Positions 37,240 through 49,952 of a stretch of DNA of 64,000 nucleotides are shown here, piece by piece. Each line of letters starts with the position of its first letter. Positions within the stretch are counted from its first letter, which is position 1. The stretch comes from Urechis unicinctus (Eukaryota > Annelida > Polychaeta > Xenopneusta > Urechidae). The notes under the pieces are model-generated. The model had not been told where the DNA came from, searched no databases, and saw only the letters and a list, made by a program, of their open reading frames with translations. The translations under genes and the position numbers were made by a program. The stretch covers positions 47,645,656 through 47,709,655 of the forward strand of contig CM067356.1 in assembly GCA_034190875.2 (NCBI GenBank). Reading direction: 5' to 3'.

Positions 37240-40200
37240 TCAGAGGTCTATACTGAGGAGGTTGGAAGCTTTCACGTCGGCTCTCAGCACTTGTAACTGG
37301 TCGTCCGTCGCTGGCATTCCCGCTTGCTGCAAACACCCCAGACAACACGTCACTACACGCTCTCTACTTAAGCTCAAGAATCTCTCAAAGGGTCCTAACA
37401 GATCTTATTTATGGGTGGTGAACAGGCCAACCTTTTTCTCGTAGAGTTTGAGCATTTCTTGTCGGAGTTTGGATAGGATAGCCTTGTTGGGCCGGGAGCC
37501 GGATTGCAGCATTCCCACAGTGCGTTTCTCCTCCTACCCACAATGCATTACACACACAGCATCATCCACGGCATACAACCGGACAGCACTACAGATCAGT
37601 TCCAGTTATCTCGCTGCTTTACCAACCTTCTTTTCTCTGAAGATTTCCTTCCAGTTGTAGAGTCTGAGAAGGGAGCCCCACGAGGTGATGTGAGGATGCA
37701 GCTTCTGAGGGCAACAATACACAGCAATACATCAATTGACACGGACCACAATACACAGCAATACATCAATTGACACGGACCACAATACACAGCAATACAT
37801 CAATTGACATGGACTCCCCATCAACGAGGCACTGACCACAATACACAGCAATACATCAATTGACATGGACTCCCCATCAACGAGGCACTGACCACAATAC
37901 ACAGCAATACATCAATTGACATGGACCACAATACACAGCAATACATCAATTGACATGGACTCCCCATCAACGAGGCACTGACCACAATACACAGCAATAC
38001 ATCAATTGACACGGACTCCCCATCAACGAGGCACTGGCCACAATACACAGCAACACATCAATTGACCTGGACTCTCCATCATACATCAATTGACACGGAC
38101 TCCCCATCAACGAGGCACTGGCCACAATACACAGCAATACATCAATTGACATGGACTCCCCATCAACGAGGCACTGACCACAATACGCAGCAATACATCA
38201 ATTGACAATCCCCACATCAATTGACACGGACTCCCCATCAACGAGGCACTGACCACAATACACAGCAATACATCATTGACATGGACATCAACAATTACAC
38301 AGATCAATTGACACGGACTCCCCATCAATGAGGCACTGACCACAATACACAGCATACATCAATTGATGGACTCCCCTCCACATGAGGCACGAGGACCACA
38401 ATACACAGCAATACATCACATTGACACAGCAATACATCAATTGACATGGACTCCCCATCAACGAGGCACTGACCACAATACACAGCAATACATCAATTGA
38501 CACGGACTCCCCATCAACGAGGCACTGACCACAATACACAGCAATACATCAATTGACATGGACCACAATACACAGCAATACATCAATTGACACGGACTCC
38601 CCATCAACGAGGCACTGGCCACAATACACAGCAATACATCAATTGACATGGACTCCCCATCAATTGACACTGACACACACCACAATACACAGCAATACAT
38701 CAATTGATATTGACCACAATACACAGCAATACATCAATTGACACGGACTCCCCATCAACGAGGCACTGACCACAATACACAGCAATACATCAATTGACAC
38801 AGACCACAATACACAGCAATACATCAATTGACACGGACTCCCCATCAACGAGGCACTGACCACAATACACAGCAATACATCAATTGACACGGACTCCCCA
38901 TCAACGAGGCACTGACCACAATACACAATTGACACATACACCAATTGGACTCCCCATCACGAGGCACAGGACCACAATACACAGCAATACATCAATTGAC
39001 ACGGACTCCCCATCAACGAGGCACTGACACAATACATTGACACATACCACAATACACAGCAATACACATGACACGGACTCAATTGACACAGATCAATTGA
39101 CACGGACTACCCATCAACGAGGCACTGACCACAATACACAGCATACATCAATTGACATGGACCACAATACACAGCAATACATCTGACACGGGACCCCATG
39201 GACTCCCCACTTCAACGAGGGCACTGACCAATACACAGCAATACATCAATTGACACAGACCACAATACACACAATGACACAGACTCCCCATCAACGAGGC
39301 ACTGACCACAATACACATCAATACATCAATTGACATGGACCACAATACACATACATCAATTGACACAGACCACAATACATCAATTGACGGACTCCCCGGA
39401 CGAGGCCCTATCAATAACGAGGCACTGACCACAATACACTGCAATACATCAATTGACACGGACTCCCCATCAACCAGGCACTGGCCACAATATACAGCAA
39501 TACAATTGACAACAGACCACAACGGACCACAATACACATTGCACGGATCCCCATCAATTGACACGCAATACATCAATTGACACAGACCACAATACACAGC
39601 AATACACAAGCAATACATCAAACGAGGCACTGACCACAATACACAGCAATACATCATTGACACAACCACAATACACAGCAATACATCAATTGACACGGAC
39701 TACAATACACAGCAATACATCCATTGACATGGACTCCCCATCAACGAGGCACTGACCACAATACACTGCAATACATCAATTGACACGGACTCCCCATCAA
39801 CCAGGCACTGGCCACAATATACAGCAATACATCAATTGACACGGACCACAATACACAGCAATACATCAATTGACACGGACCACAATACACAGCAATACAT
39901 CAAATGACATGGACCACAATACACAGCAATACATCAATTGACACGGACCACAATACACAGCAATACATCAAATGACACCGACTCCCCATCAACGAGGCAC
40001 TGACCACAATACACAGCAATACATCAAATGACATGGACCACAATACACAGCAATACATCAATTGACACCACACGGATTCCCTATCAAAGCGGCACTGACC
40101 ACATTCATGTGTCAGCTCCATTAATCATGTGCCTGAGATCAACCTCCAATATTTAGGCTATGTTTGGATTATGAAATGAGACCCGTTAAAAGTAAATGAA

Positions 40201-43200
40201 AGGTATAATGTCTGGGGAGGCCCACGTACCTGTAGAATGGTCTGTGCTGCCTGGTGTTTCCCTTCACGTTTGTTCTTACTGATCACCTGTGTTGCAACAA
40301 TACAACCATCCACAGCTCAAACCAAAGTTTTTTCCCCATAAAAGTATAAATGGAAACTGACTCATACAGAATCATTTACAGCTGATGAGATGGCAGAGAG
40401 GGGGATGAATGAGTGATTAAACAGCCATATGGAATGAAAATGAAATGCATCATCAGGGTCTTACATAAATTTCAACAACATATTTATAACACAGCAGTGA
40501 TGGATGAGGATTGTGATGCTTGATCAGAACATCAGCGGAGAATGATATCATTGAAGTAGAGGGCACCTCACCTTGGCTTCATGCTTGCCCACACGCATGG
40601 TAAACTCACTCCTCTGGTGTTTAAGTGTGTGCATCTCCATGTGGATATCTGTGTCACCAAGACCATAGTTCCTACACACAAACGTACATAAGGATCTCAA
40701 TTCAACTGTTAAGTACATCAAGAGTATATACACTGACCTCTATTGGTGTCAGCTATTAACATAAACAATGAAATATTTCTATTTATCAATTGAGTACAGG
40801 AACATATCACAAAAACATAGTGTTTAAGAAAAATTATTAGCAGTAGTATTCTTAAGCTTACACATTCATCATATAACTAATAATCTGGTCACCAAGGTCA
40901 GAAGATATACTTTAGAAATGAACCACTAAATAGTGCCAACCTCTTGAGACAGTCTGTGAGGATCTGATATGGACTAGGTTGACCTGCCTTGGCACACAGG
41001 TCAGCCACTCTAGGATCCTCTACCTTGATCTCGTTAAATAACTACATACACAAAGCAGAACAATTACAGTACCAGACTCACACGGTTACAATTGTAATCA
41101 TAAGGGTTTGAATGTTACATTCGATGGGCCAATAATTTGATGAAGTTAAACTTTGAATATCAACGGTGATTAAAAATATATACCAGGTAGGTTGTTACAG
41201 TTACTTGAATAACAGGAAGGACTCACAGCTAGATCGTTGTTGGGGTTTTTTGGTTGTTCAACTTTGACCTTTTCCAGACTTGGCGCGGCAGGGGCCTTGG
41301 GTTTGGACGGTTGAGTTTTATCCTCCCCACCGCCCCCTTCTCCCGGGGCCTCCCGCTTGGGCGAGCCACTGGGCGAACTGAGATCTAGGTCGGGAATGAG
41401 AATTTCGAGTGACGCTCTGGCAGCTTCCATTTTGGCTGCCTTTTTACTGCTGGCATAACCAGTGCCATACTGCACCCCATTGATGACAACAGTGGCACTA
41501 TAAGGGGTCTTACCATTCTCTGCAATGCACGAAAAGACAACAACTCTAAATATGGACTCAAAAGGTTGGTATCATTCAACAAAGCCGAGAAAGAACAAAT
41601 TAGCAACATGGAAACTAATTGATTACCGTGGAAAAATACACAATGATCGTATTTAAGATTGCATGATGTTTGATGAGAATGTGGAAGTGAACAACAGTAG
41701 AGCCAAAGATTGGCTAAGCACTTACCCAATTCTTTGAAGATATACTTGGGCTGGACACGTAGAGCTTGCTGAACATATTCATGCAAGATACCCACCTTGG
41801 TCTTACCCACAGGATTCAGAACAAACTCTGCAAATGAAAAGACACTACTCACAGATGCTTGAATGAAGTGAAATTGACAATAAAGGGGGAACAAAGAGCC
41901 ACAGGGGGTGAATATTTTTAAACAAGCCAGACCTTTCTTGCGGTCAGGTTTGACATTGTCTTTGTCAGGAATTACAGGAAATGTAAGGAGTTTGGTATCG
42001 GATGGCTGGAGGTTCGCCGCGACCATACACACAAAGACAGAGTCATAATAAAAATCATGTCTTATTCAAAGTATAAAGAATGGGCAGAGGAAGAGAACTT
42101 GATATACGGACCAAAGCTGGACGGCTGGCTTTCTTTAGCATCATATTATGTTTCCGCCGATCCTTCCAGGTTCTGGTGGAAAAACAAACACAAATAAGTC
42201 ATCTTTCACTTTAAGCTCTTTTGACACAAGTCTATTGTTGATTAAAATGTGACATCATATATAAAGTATACTTGATGTTCCATGAAACATTAATGAAATT
42301 TCATTTTAACAAGGAGAACAAAAGGTGAGAAATCTCACTGGAATCTACGGACTGTGATAGTGCGGAATTTAAACAGCTTTTCACAATATTCCCTCAACTG
42401 CATAGAGTCTGAAACCAAACAAAAACCAAACAAAATAATGGATACTCAAAGACACATTTCAAGAAAGTATATTTCAGCTTACAGTATATTTAATTAGCTT
42501 GTTTAACTCTATCAAAGTGTTGCGCTTAGTTGGAGTCCTCACCAAGACTATTTTCTTTGTTAAATTGTTTAGCAGAAGCCACAACGACAGCACCAATCGG
42601 CTTCTTTGGATCAGAAGAAGAGGCCCCATTCAAGGCAGCGACATCCCCCCTGTTGGTCATATCTGACGACTCATTTGTTTCTTCCTGGTGACCATTCTCA
42701 GTAATGGTTTCTGATTGGTTGTTTTGTTCAGCACCATCAGGGGGAGTAGCACCATGAGCTGAAACAGCGTCAGCTGGTAAGACCAACCTTGGCGATGTAC
42801 CACATTGAATTCTATGAATCACTGTGAAAGTAAGACAAATACAAACCCGCTGGGCAGGTTTCTTTATCCAAAGCACGCCGGTATTGCAAGCATGGAATGG
42901 CACTGATGGGTATTTCATGACGCTGAAAACAATCATGGATCTCTGCATTTGTACATATATCATCTCTCAACCCATTAAAATGCATGCAATTTCTTAGAAA
43001 TTCAAATAATGCTTGAGGGAGAGACATTAAGCTCTCAATGGCACAATCTCAGGAGCAACCATCAGTTGGGAGTGAACAAAGGTAAGAAACAAATACTCAC
43101 TCTGGCACTGCCAGGACCAAGGAAATAGGGTCTGGATAAAGTGCATACACGACTCTGTTTATGTAAGTAAACAGGCATGCCACTGTTGTGAGTGACAACA

Positions 43201-44179
43201 AGCCAGCCTTCTGGTAGAATATCAAAGGGATCATGGTCTCTTTCTGTAACAATAACGAGATAACGTACATCATACAGAAGAAAGTCATTGTTAATTCCCA
43301 ACACCGGATACAGGGGGATGTATGCTGACTTGACTGACCGATGAGAACCACTTTTTGTTTTTCCTGTGGTGGGACATATGTACGCTGCTGTGTCTGATCT
43401 CCAGTTGGTTTCTCCTTCTTGCTGTATCCTTCCATACCCTGATCTAACATACTATCAATCTCCTCCATATCAGGTAAAAACTCCTCTTCACTGTCATCAT
43501 CGATCTCCCCTTCTTCATTCTCTTGAGTCGAGTCAGTTGGTACCAAGGTACTGATGCTCTGACCGGACGTGTCAGCATCACTGGGAACGGTGTTGAGCGC
43601 CAGTGAATGATCCAAGGTGACTTGGTCTGTTGAGGCTGACGTAGTCAACTGGGAATTGGACTGCGACTCATTTAGGGCGTCGGAGTAGCAGTCAACGGCA
43701 TTAGATAACGGACCTGTACTGTAGAGACTGTCGTCTTCATCATAACGTCCTGGTGATGACAGCAGCCCCGCAATCCCTGGTTCATCGTCATCATCATCAT
43801 AGGCAAACATCTCGTCGTAATTAAACGTGGGCGCAGGGTTTTCGACGGACGAGAACGGGTGATCCATGGTGGGGTCATCGTTCAGGTCAAGCTCTCCTTC
43901 ATCCACGTCGAGGCTGGTGAAGCTGGAGTAGCTAGTGGAGGGTCTGGAGAGCTCAGCAGCGGCTTCCAGGCGCTGCCGCTTGACAGCAGGCTCCATGAAG
44001 TCAAAACCTCCACTTTCAGTAAAGCCGCCGACCAGGCCATCGTGCTCCTCTCTCTTATCATTGAGCAAAACACCACTATCAGCGCCAAAGTCTAACCAGT
44101 TACTGTGCACTGGGCTAGACATTTGCAATGAGGGTGGTGATAACAGAGAAGTATCTGGTGGGTTGGAATTGGTGTCCAT
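37240..44179 (-). CDS. DGCR8: Microprocessor subunit DGCR8 (Pasha), 15 coding exons
   Basis: Minus-strand exons: 43339-44179, 43101-43243, 42847-42922, 42543-42758, 42339-42408, 42112-42172, 41933-42005, 41726-41827, 41227-41519, 40941-41041, 40572-40671, 40230-40286, 37627-37704, 37432-37533, 37240-37326. All phases join to 799 residues (human 773). The start [11 protein letters not shown] is the first in-frame ATG. Order: acidic N-terminal region with an NLS-like [10 protein letters not shown]-like region (residues about 283-325, [19 protein letters not shown]); IPCLQY motif with Cys339, matching the heme-ligand IPC of human DGCR8; dsRBD1 (about 494-570, [20 protein letters not shown]); dsRBD2 (about 626-715, [15 protein letters not shown] ... 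[13 protein letters not shown]); C-terminal helix ([11 protein letters not shown]) expected to bind Drosha. Nuclear; with Drosha it cleaves pri-miRNA. The human TWSRPYF is TLSRPYF here. Confidence 0.97.
37714..40105. repeat. 2.4-kb minisatellite in DGCR8 intron, 34/56-bp units
   Basis: About 45 copies of a 34-bp unit (CCACAATACACAGCAATACA plus TCAATTGACACGGA), many carrying an extra 22-bp segment CTCCCCATCAACGAGGCACTGA, which makes a 56-bp unit. Long and short units are interspersed. Some copies are truncated, mostly at 38200-38420 and 38930-39620. The array fills nearly the whole intron between exons 40230-40286 and 37627-37704 and stops about 9 bases before the 3' acceptor. Long open frames across it ([24 protein letters not shown] repeats) are artefacts of a stop-poor unit. 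Confidence 0.97.
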
Positions 44180-44756
44180 GTTGGCTTGACCACAGATGAC
44201 CAGAGGTTTCTTCTTTTTTACTATTATAGCTCTTCTATAATTATCACAAACATCAGTTGAAATCGACCAAGTGAGCAATTTACTGTTAATAATTCACAGG
44301 TTGATTACTGGCTTAAGAAAATTTCCTTCTGGTTGAGTTGGTAAGCATCTTCAATTGGCAGTCTTGTGGACAGGGTACATTGTCAGATGTACTAGCCGAG
44401 AGAAAGGTTTGCTCGTAGGCACTGTGCTTCCCCGCGGCTAGTACAGGGTACAACATACCTTACCTTCTGCCATTCCACTGCATTGCTTAACTCAGCTATT
44501 GCTGGTTGTTATGATCATTGTGAAGAGTTGACACCTGGAACAAGAAACACAGCATGTCATCGACCCCATCAGCATAATTTTAACTGGTTTTGTCTTACTG
44601 GTATAAGGCGGTCAGTTCCACAGAAAAATATAAGGTATATACCACCTGGCAACAAGCCTACATGCACATTTAAAATTAAATATACGCCACAAAATAACAA
44701 ATCAAACACAGTTTCATGTTTCCTGATCAAAAACTGCAGATTTACCAACCAGTATG

Positions 44757-44798
<42 letters not shown>
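44757..44798. repeat. (TA)n microsatellite
   Basis: About 20 TA dinucleotides with one early interruption. Confidence 0.9.
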
Positions 44799-44801
<3 letters not shown>

Positions 44802-45529
44802 GAACCCACACTGAGATCGTCTGTGATTGTTTACTCCAAACGCAGCGATTGTTTATCAAGACATCATCAAAGTACTGAATATACAGATTTGGACATCTTA
44901 TACAACCTTATCGGATGTCTCGTTGGTATTGTTAATTGGGCTCTAAAATACCGTCGCTCACTTAGCTGACCACTTTTTCATATAACTTGCCTAACTAATG
45001 CTGCAATGTGATGGTTATAGTTAATGATGCATCCCCATTCATATTTTTTTTGGTCTTTTATATATAATATATTTGGTTTGTTTCATCCCAACTCCGCCAA
45101 ACATTATCATTATCCCTTTACACCATCCGATATGTAGCGATATTTTCCATACTAATGGAGTAAAACACCCCTCACGACCAGACGTGATTTTGTGTGCAAG
45201 AATTGTATTCGAGTTCTTTATCTTTGCATGTGTCGCAGTGAGCCACGATATGCCACTTAATTGTTGTTTCCGGTAATAATGTAAGCAGGTGCACGGAGGT
45301 AATACTCTAAGGTTAGCGTAGGCTTTTGAGAAGCTGTTACAAGAGCTCGGCGAACTTACGTGGATATTTGTTTAGTCATGAATAATCACCAAGCTCTGTG
45401 TACGAGTCGACCAAGTCAAATCGTCAGCGTCCAGTGCACACTGCCCTTGAAGCCACGCAAGCAATCCTCACAAGATACCAGGAAAAGTAGGACAACTTGA
45501 CAAGCATGATTGCTTGATGTAATTTTGAC

Positions 45530-45724
<195 letters not shown>

Positions 45725-47100
45725 GGCATAATAAATTGGATTTTTTGCTTCATTTAAGGCAGGTCCTTTGTTGTTAGAGTTATAAAAAGATCCTGATTAC
45801 CTAAGTCAGAAGCTCTCAGAAACTTATGCCTCCTTTACATCATCAAGACGATGCCTTCTAGGAGACCTCAGCAATACTTTACAGCATCGTTTCCAAGACA
45901 TGGATGTTGGTATACCACAGGCCACCAAAACAGCCCACCTCCCTTCATGGCCTGTTGAAAAGAATGTCCTGTTGAAATGATATCTAATGACCCATAAAAT
46001 ACATTTTGCCTTACTTGCCAGGTTTCAAGTCATGTCATGTGCCTTATCATTACCTGTCTGAAAATGATTTTAGAATTTGGTGATCAGGCAGTAGAGTGTT
46101 GAACTCTCAGGCACGGGTGTTGACCCTGATGACTGTGCTTTTTGTCTCACCCCCTATTGTTGAATATAACACCAAACGTGCTAAAGGACTGTGGTCGATT
46201 ACCAGGTATCAATGCCACAGTTTCAAGAAAAACTTCAATGGGAAAATGAGGAGTAGGATGGGCTAGAGTAGGACTTGGTTTGTTGTTTAGTAGGGTGTTT
46301 TTGCTGTGTATTATACGTTCTTTCCTAAGTCTTAATATGTTTGTCATGCTGTGTATGGCAAGTGATTGATTTTGGCACGTGTTTGTTACGAATTATATTC
46401 TGCGGGTCATGGGTAAAAAAATAAATTATTTGTAAACACATATCAAGTTGTGACTTTTTTGGGCTGGTCGATTTTTTTCTGGGCCGGTGGATTTTGGGAA
46501 CTACCAGCCCAGATGTCCGGTAGCAAATTTTCATGCCCTGCTTTTGATGCATAACCTCAAATAAAGAGTGTGTACCTGGGGCGCTGGTGGGACACTGTTA
46601 TTGTTAATGTGTTATCTCATAAATTGACAAAGAATATGTGCATAACCATAAGCCAAAAAACTTTTGAATCCGTTGATAAAGAACAGTAAACTTTGCGTTG
46701 TTGAGTTATAAATCAAACCCTTACGTTGTGATTAAGTTAAATGGCATTTCTAAATCTAATGGAAATTCAGACACCCCAGGGCCCAGAGTCCCGAAGGGCA
46801 AAAACAACTTCAAAGAGTTAAACAAATAGTAAAAGACTCATTCTCCCCGAAATGCTAAACGACAATTCGCACACAATGAAAACTTCAACTTCAACACGAG
46901 CCGGAAAGTTGCATTTCAAAGCAGATAACAAAACATCCAGAATACACACAAGCTTGTACCGACGGGTATTTTATGTGCAAAAATCGAAAAGTCGGCGTGA
47001 CACGATAAACCTCAAATACATTTTCCGGAAAAGATGATCTGTAAATTACTATTTCATCAACATGAACTACACTGGAAACACCTAAACGCTGCTTGGCTTT

Positions 47101-47205
47101 TGAGTGACAACAAGCCAGCCTTCTGGTAGAATATCAAAGGGATCATGGTCTCTTTCTGTAACAATAATGAGATAACGTACAACATACAGAAGAAAGTCAT
47201 TGTTA
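47101..47205 (-). pseudogene. 105-bp duplicate of DGCR8 WW-exon edge
   Basis: Matches 43189-43293 of DGCR8 with only two differences in 105 bases, in the same orientation. It contains the first 55 bases of the WW exon, its 3' splice site (TGTTACAG on the minus strand) and about 50 bases of the preceding intron. It lies about 2.9 kb upstream of the DGCR8 start on the same strand. It has no donor and so cannot encode the domain by itself; it could be an assembly duplicate or a real recent copy. Confidence 0.9.
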
Positions 47206-48736
47206 CTGTATCCCCATCGTTGATAAATGGTCTATGTGAGGAATCATCTGGCAGCTGTCTCAGTAAAATTGTCCATATAAATTATATCATTATTGAGTCT
47301 TTTCGAAGTATGTTTTTGGTAAGGTGGCAATGACGGCTATGTAAAAATCATTTTTCCGACTGGGCTATCTCAGACGCTTATCAAGGTTTGCCCGCTTCAC
47401 AGTCAGATCCCATCTGCGTAGCGGTGGAATCCAGACGGCTGCAGGTATGCCCTTTCCACAATTTTGCGCTTTGCATATTCAGAACATACTAATTCATTAA
47501 TTTGCAATACACCGATACCAAATTCTGTTTGACTTGAGATCACCAACATATATATGCATGCTGCATAGTACGCACGCACAAATCGGTATATCCCCCGTAT
47601 ATCCGCACCGCTGGCACCCCTTTATGTAATTTGAATGGTCCATATTTGGGAAATATCTGATAATGCACTGTCTCAGTAATACGATCCGAGTTTGAAAATT
47701 TGACCTGTCATTTTGAAATATCTTTATGGTAACAGCGGTGAAATGGTTCTTGCTAGAATTGGTATCGTATATGCACATATTTATATATCGACAAGTGTAA
47801 AGGCTGGTGCTCTGCACAATTAAATCATTGCTATGTAGTGGTAAATTCAAGACTACAAGGTCCGTGCTTTCCAAATTGGGTATAAGATTTTCGATTAAAA
47901 GATGATTAACAAACAAAAAATCCGGGTAAATAATCATCTAAAGAATTTATTGTTTTTAGAGCCCGACCTAGCCTCTATATGTAGAAGAAAAGCAAGTATA
48001 TCACAATATCTAATGCGCATCTATTATATATGAAGACTCAATACTCAATCCTTATATTTCTTTGGGTTTGATATAAATCCTTTAATATATGTTAATCAAG
48101 AAATTTCAAAAGCGCATTTCACAAAACATGTTATTTTTCCGTAAAGAACCATCATCCTGAAAAAATAATTAAAACCATTTATTATCTATGATTTATTATT
48201 ATCTGGGAATAATTGAGGTCACTTTATCCATTACATTGCCGGTATTAAATCATTTCAATGAACAAAATTTGAGTGAGTGATTTAGCAGGACCCACCATAC
48301 TTGATTGCTGTTTATTGACATTTTTTGAAAGAATGTGATACTCTCTTCAGACCTATTGTTTTTGATACCCTATGTGCAACCAGTTATACTCAAATTCAAA
48401 ACATGTGAAGACAAATTGGCTACAGAGTCTCCGTTCATGAAAGCTATAGATAGAGGTAGTTGTCTACATATACTTTACTTTAATTCCGTTTTCTTTACCA
48501 GCGCGGCGTCTATAACGAGGCCTATAACATGTAAAGGGAGATTTGAGCTGTCAACAAATGTTTATTTTATTTTTTTCGCAGCGTAAAAATCGGACTTAAG
48601 GTTATTTTCTTTGCATTTGATAACCACATAAATAATATATGTAATATCATAGTATGATGCGCGCAAATATTAAAGGAGCTGAAGAACAGGTCTGCATATG
48701 GACTAGCCCCACGTCTGACGTGGGGTTACATCCCGT

Positions 48737-48753
48737 GGGGGGGGGGGGGGGGG
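48737..48753 (+). repeat. Poly-G run (17 G)
   Basis: An uninterrupted G17 in non-coding DNA upstream of TPST, followed by TTGGGGG. Confidence 0.9.
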
Positions 48754-49014
48754 TTGGGGGCACACTTGGACTTAACTCAGATAGGGGTGGGCCGCGGAAC
48801 CTCGAAAACCCGTACCCGTTGTACAAGTTGAAAATCGCAAAAAAATCGTACCCCGTCCCGTACAAGGTATTATGCAAATGTAATGTACGTCGTAGGCAGG
48901 ATAATAGTTGCCGATCTCAATATGTTATGAGCAGATTTCTGATTACATGCAGTAACAACTTTGCGCGCTTGAAAGGTCGAGCCACAAGGATTTGTATTGG
49001 CCGGTCGGCCGCTA

Positions 49015-49060
49015 TCTTCTATGTATACATAAACCATAAAGGGTTTGTATACATAGAAGA
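49015..49060. other. Hairpin with 15-bp perfect stem
   Basis: TCTTCTATGTATACA (left) pairs with TGTATACATAGAAGA (right). A few more pairs with a bulge (TAAACC/GGGTTT) extend it, with an A-rich loop. The stem is too short for a typical pre-miRNA. Confidence 0.6.
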
Positions 49061-49149
49061 GTGTGTGATTCTCGGGGCATCACACAAGGACCATTCATTG
49101 CATTTGCAATGTCATCGACGGGAAATCCTGGGAGAAAATCTCGACATAC

Positions 49150-49310
49150 TGCATGGGAAGAGAAAACATACCCCACTGTACAAAACAAAGCCCCCCAAAA
49201 ACCTGTCATACTGATTGAAGCTGAAAAACATACCCCGTTGTATAAGTATGTGGCCCAATTAAACCCGTCTTACAAGTCCAGAGGCTGAAAAAACATACCC
49301 CGTCGCTGAA
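49150..49310 (+). repeat. About 67-bp imperfect tandem repeat
   Basis: AAAACATACCCCRYTGTA-type blocks recur near 49157, 49224 and 49290, with related CGTACCCCGTCCCGTACAAG near 48848. They create a spurious 186-residue open frame. Confidence 0.5.
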
Positions 49311-49952
49311 TATCCTACCATAGACGACTTAGTTGAGACTAATTTCTTTGAGTGTTTCACGATTCGATTTCTGTAGTCGACTTAACAAAGTAGACTATGC
49401 TTAACCAACTACGTGCATCGCCAAGGGATTTTCTGGGGAAACCCCAGGATTCCCCAATTGTTATCGTCTGTAAGCGGCACTGTGAATTGATGGTGAAATT
49501 CAAAAGCAATCATTTCTTAAACCCCATTGACTTTAATCGATGCAAACTGTGCCAGGCTCAATTAACCTGAGACAATTTTAGCAATTTAAACGTAAATCAA
49601 TTCCGTATTAAATATCAATTAGGGGTCTCTGCTGCCTGATTACAGAAAAGCAAGGTGCGCCGTTAAACCATATACTTAACTTACTTCATATCGTTTCCAG
49701 CTTCATTAAATATCCCATTACTGCATGCAACATGGTACACATTATTCATCAATCAATAAATAATTTAGAAGTCAGGAACAATGATTAACACACTCACGCC
49801 TTGACTTTAGTTTGCTCAGTTGATAGACAGAACACTGGTGTAATTTAGATCTGTGATATGCACATTTAAATCAGGCATTTTGCTGATGATCAATTTTTTT
49901 TTTTCAGGCGGATGATGACTTAAGATAAGAGGAATTATCTGTTGGTGTCGAG

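Noticed and set aside
37821..40121. Many 60-180 residue open frames on both strands across the DGCR8 intron array ([21 protein letters not shown] peptides)
   Set aside because: They are translations of the minisatellite units in different frames, with no start context, splice support or homology.
44177..44278. In-frame N-terminal extension of DGCR8 upstream of MDTNSNPP
   Set aside because: The apparent start at 44278 is TTG; the first in-frame ATG is at 44179, and the extension has no similarity to DGCR8.
49015..49060. Candidate pre-miRNA hairpin
   Set aside because: The stem is only about 15-19 bp and the loop is short; typical animal pre-miRNA stems are longer.
48654..49214. 186-residue open frame on the + strand
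   Set aside because: It runs through a poly-G run, a hairpin and repeats; composition is not protein-like.
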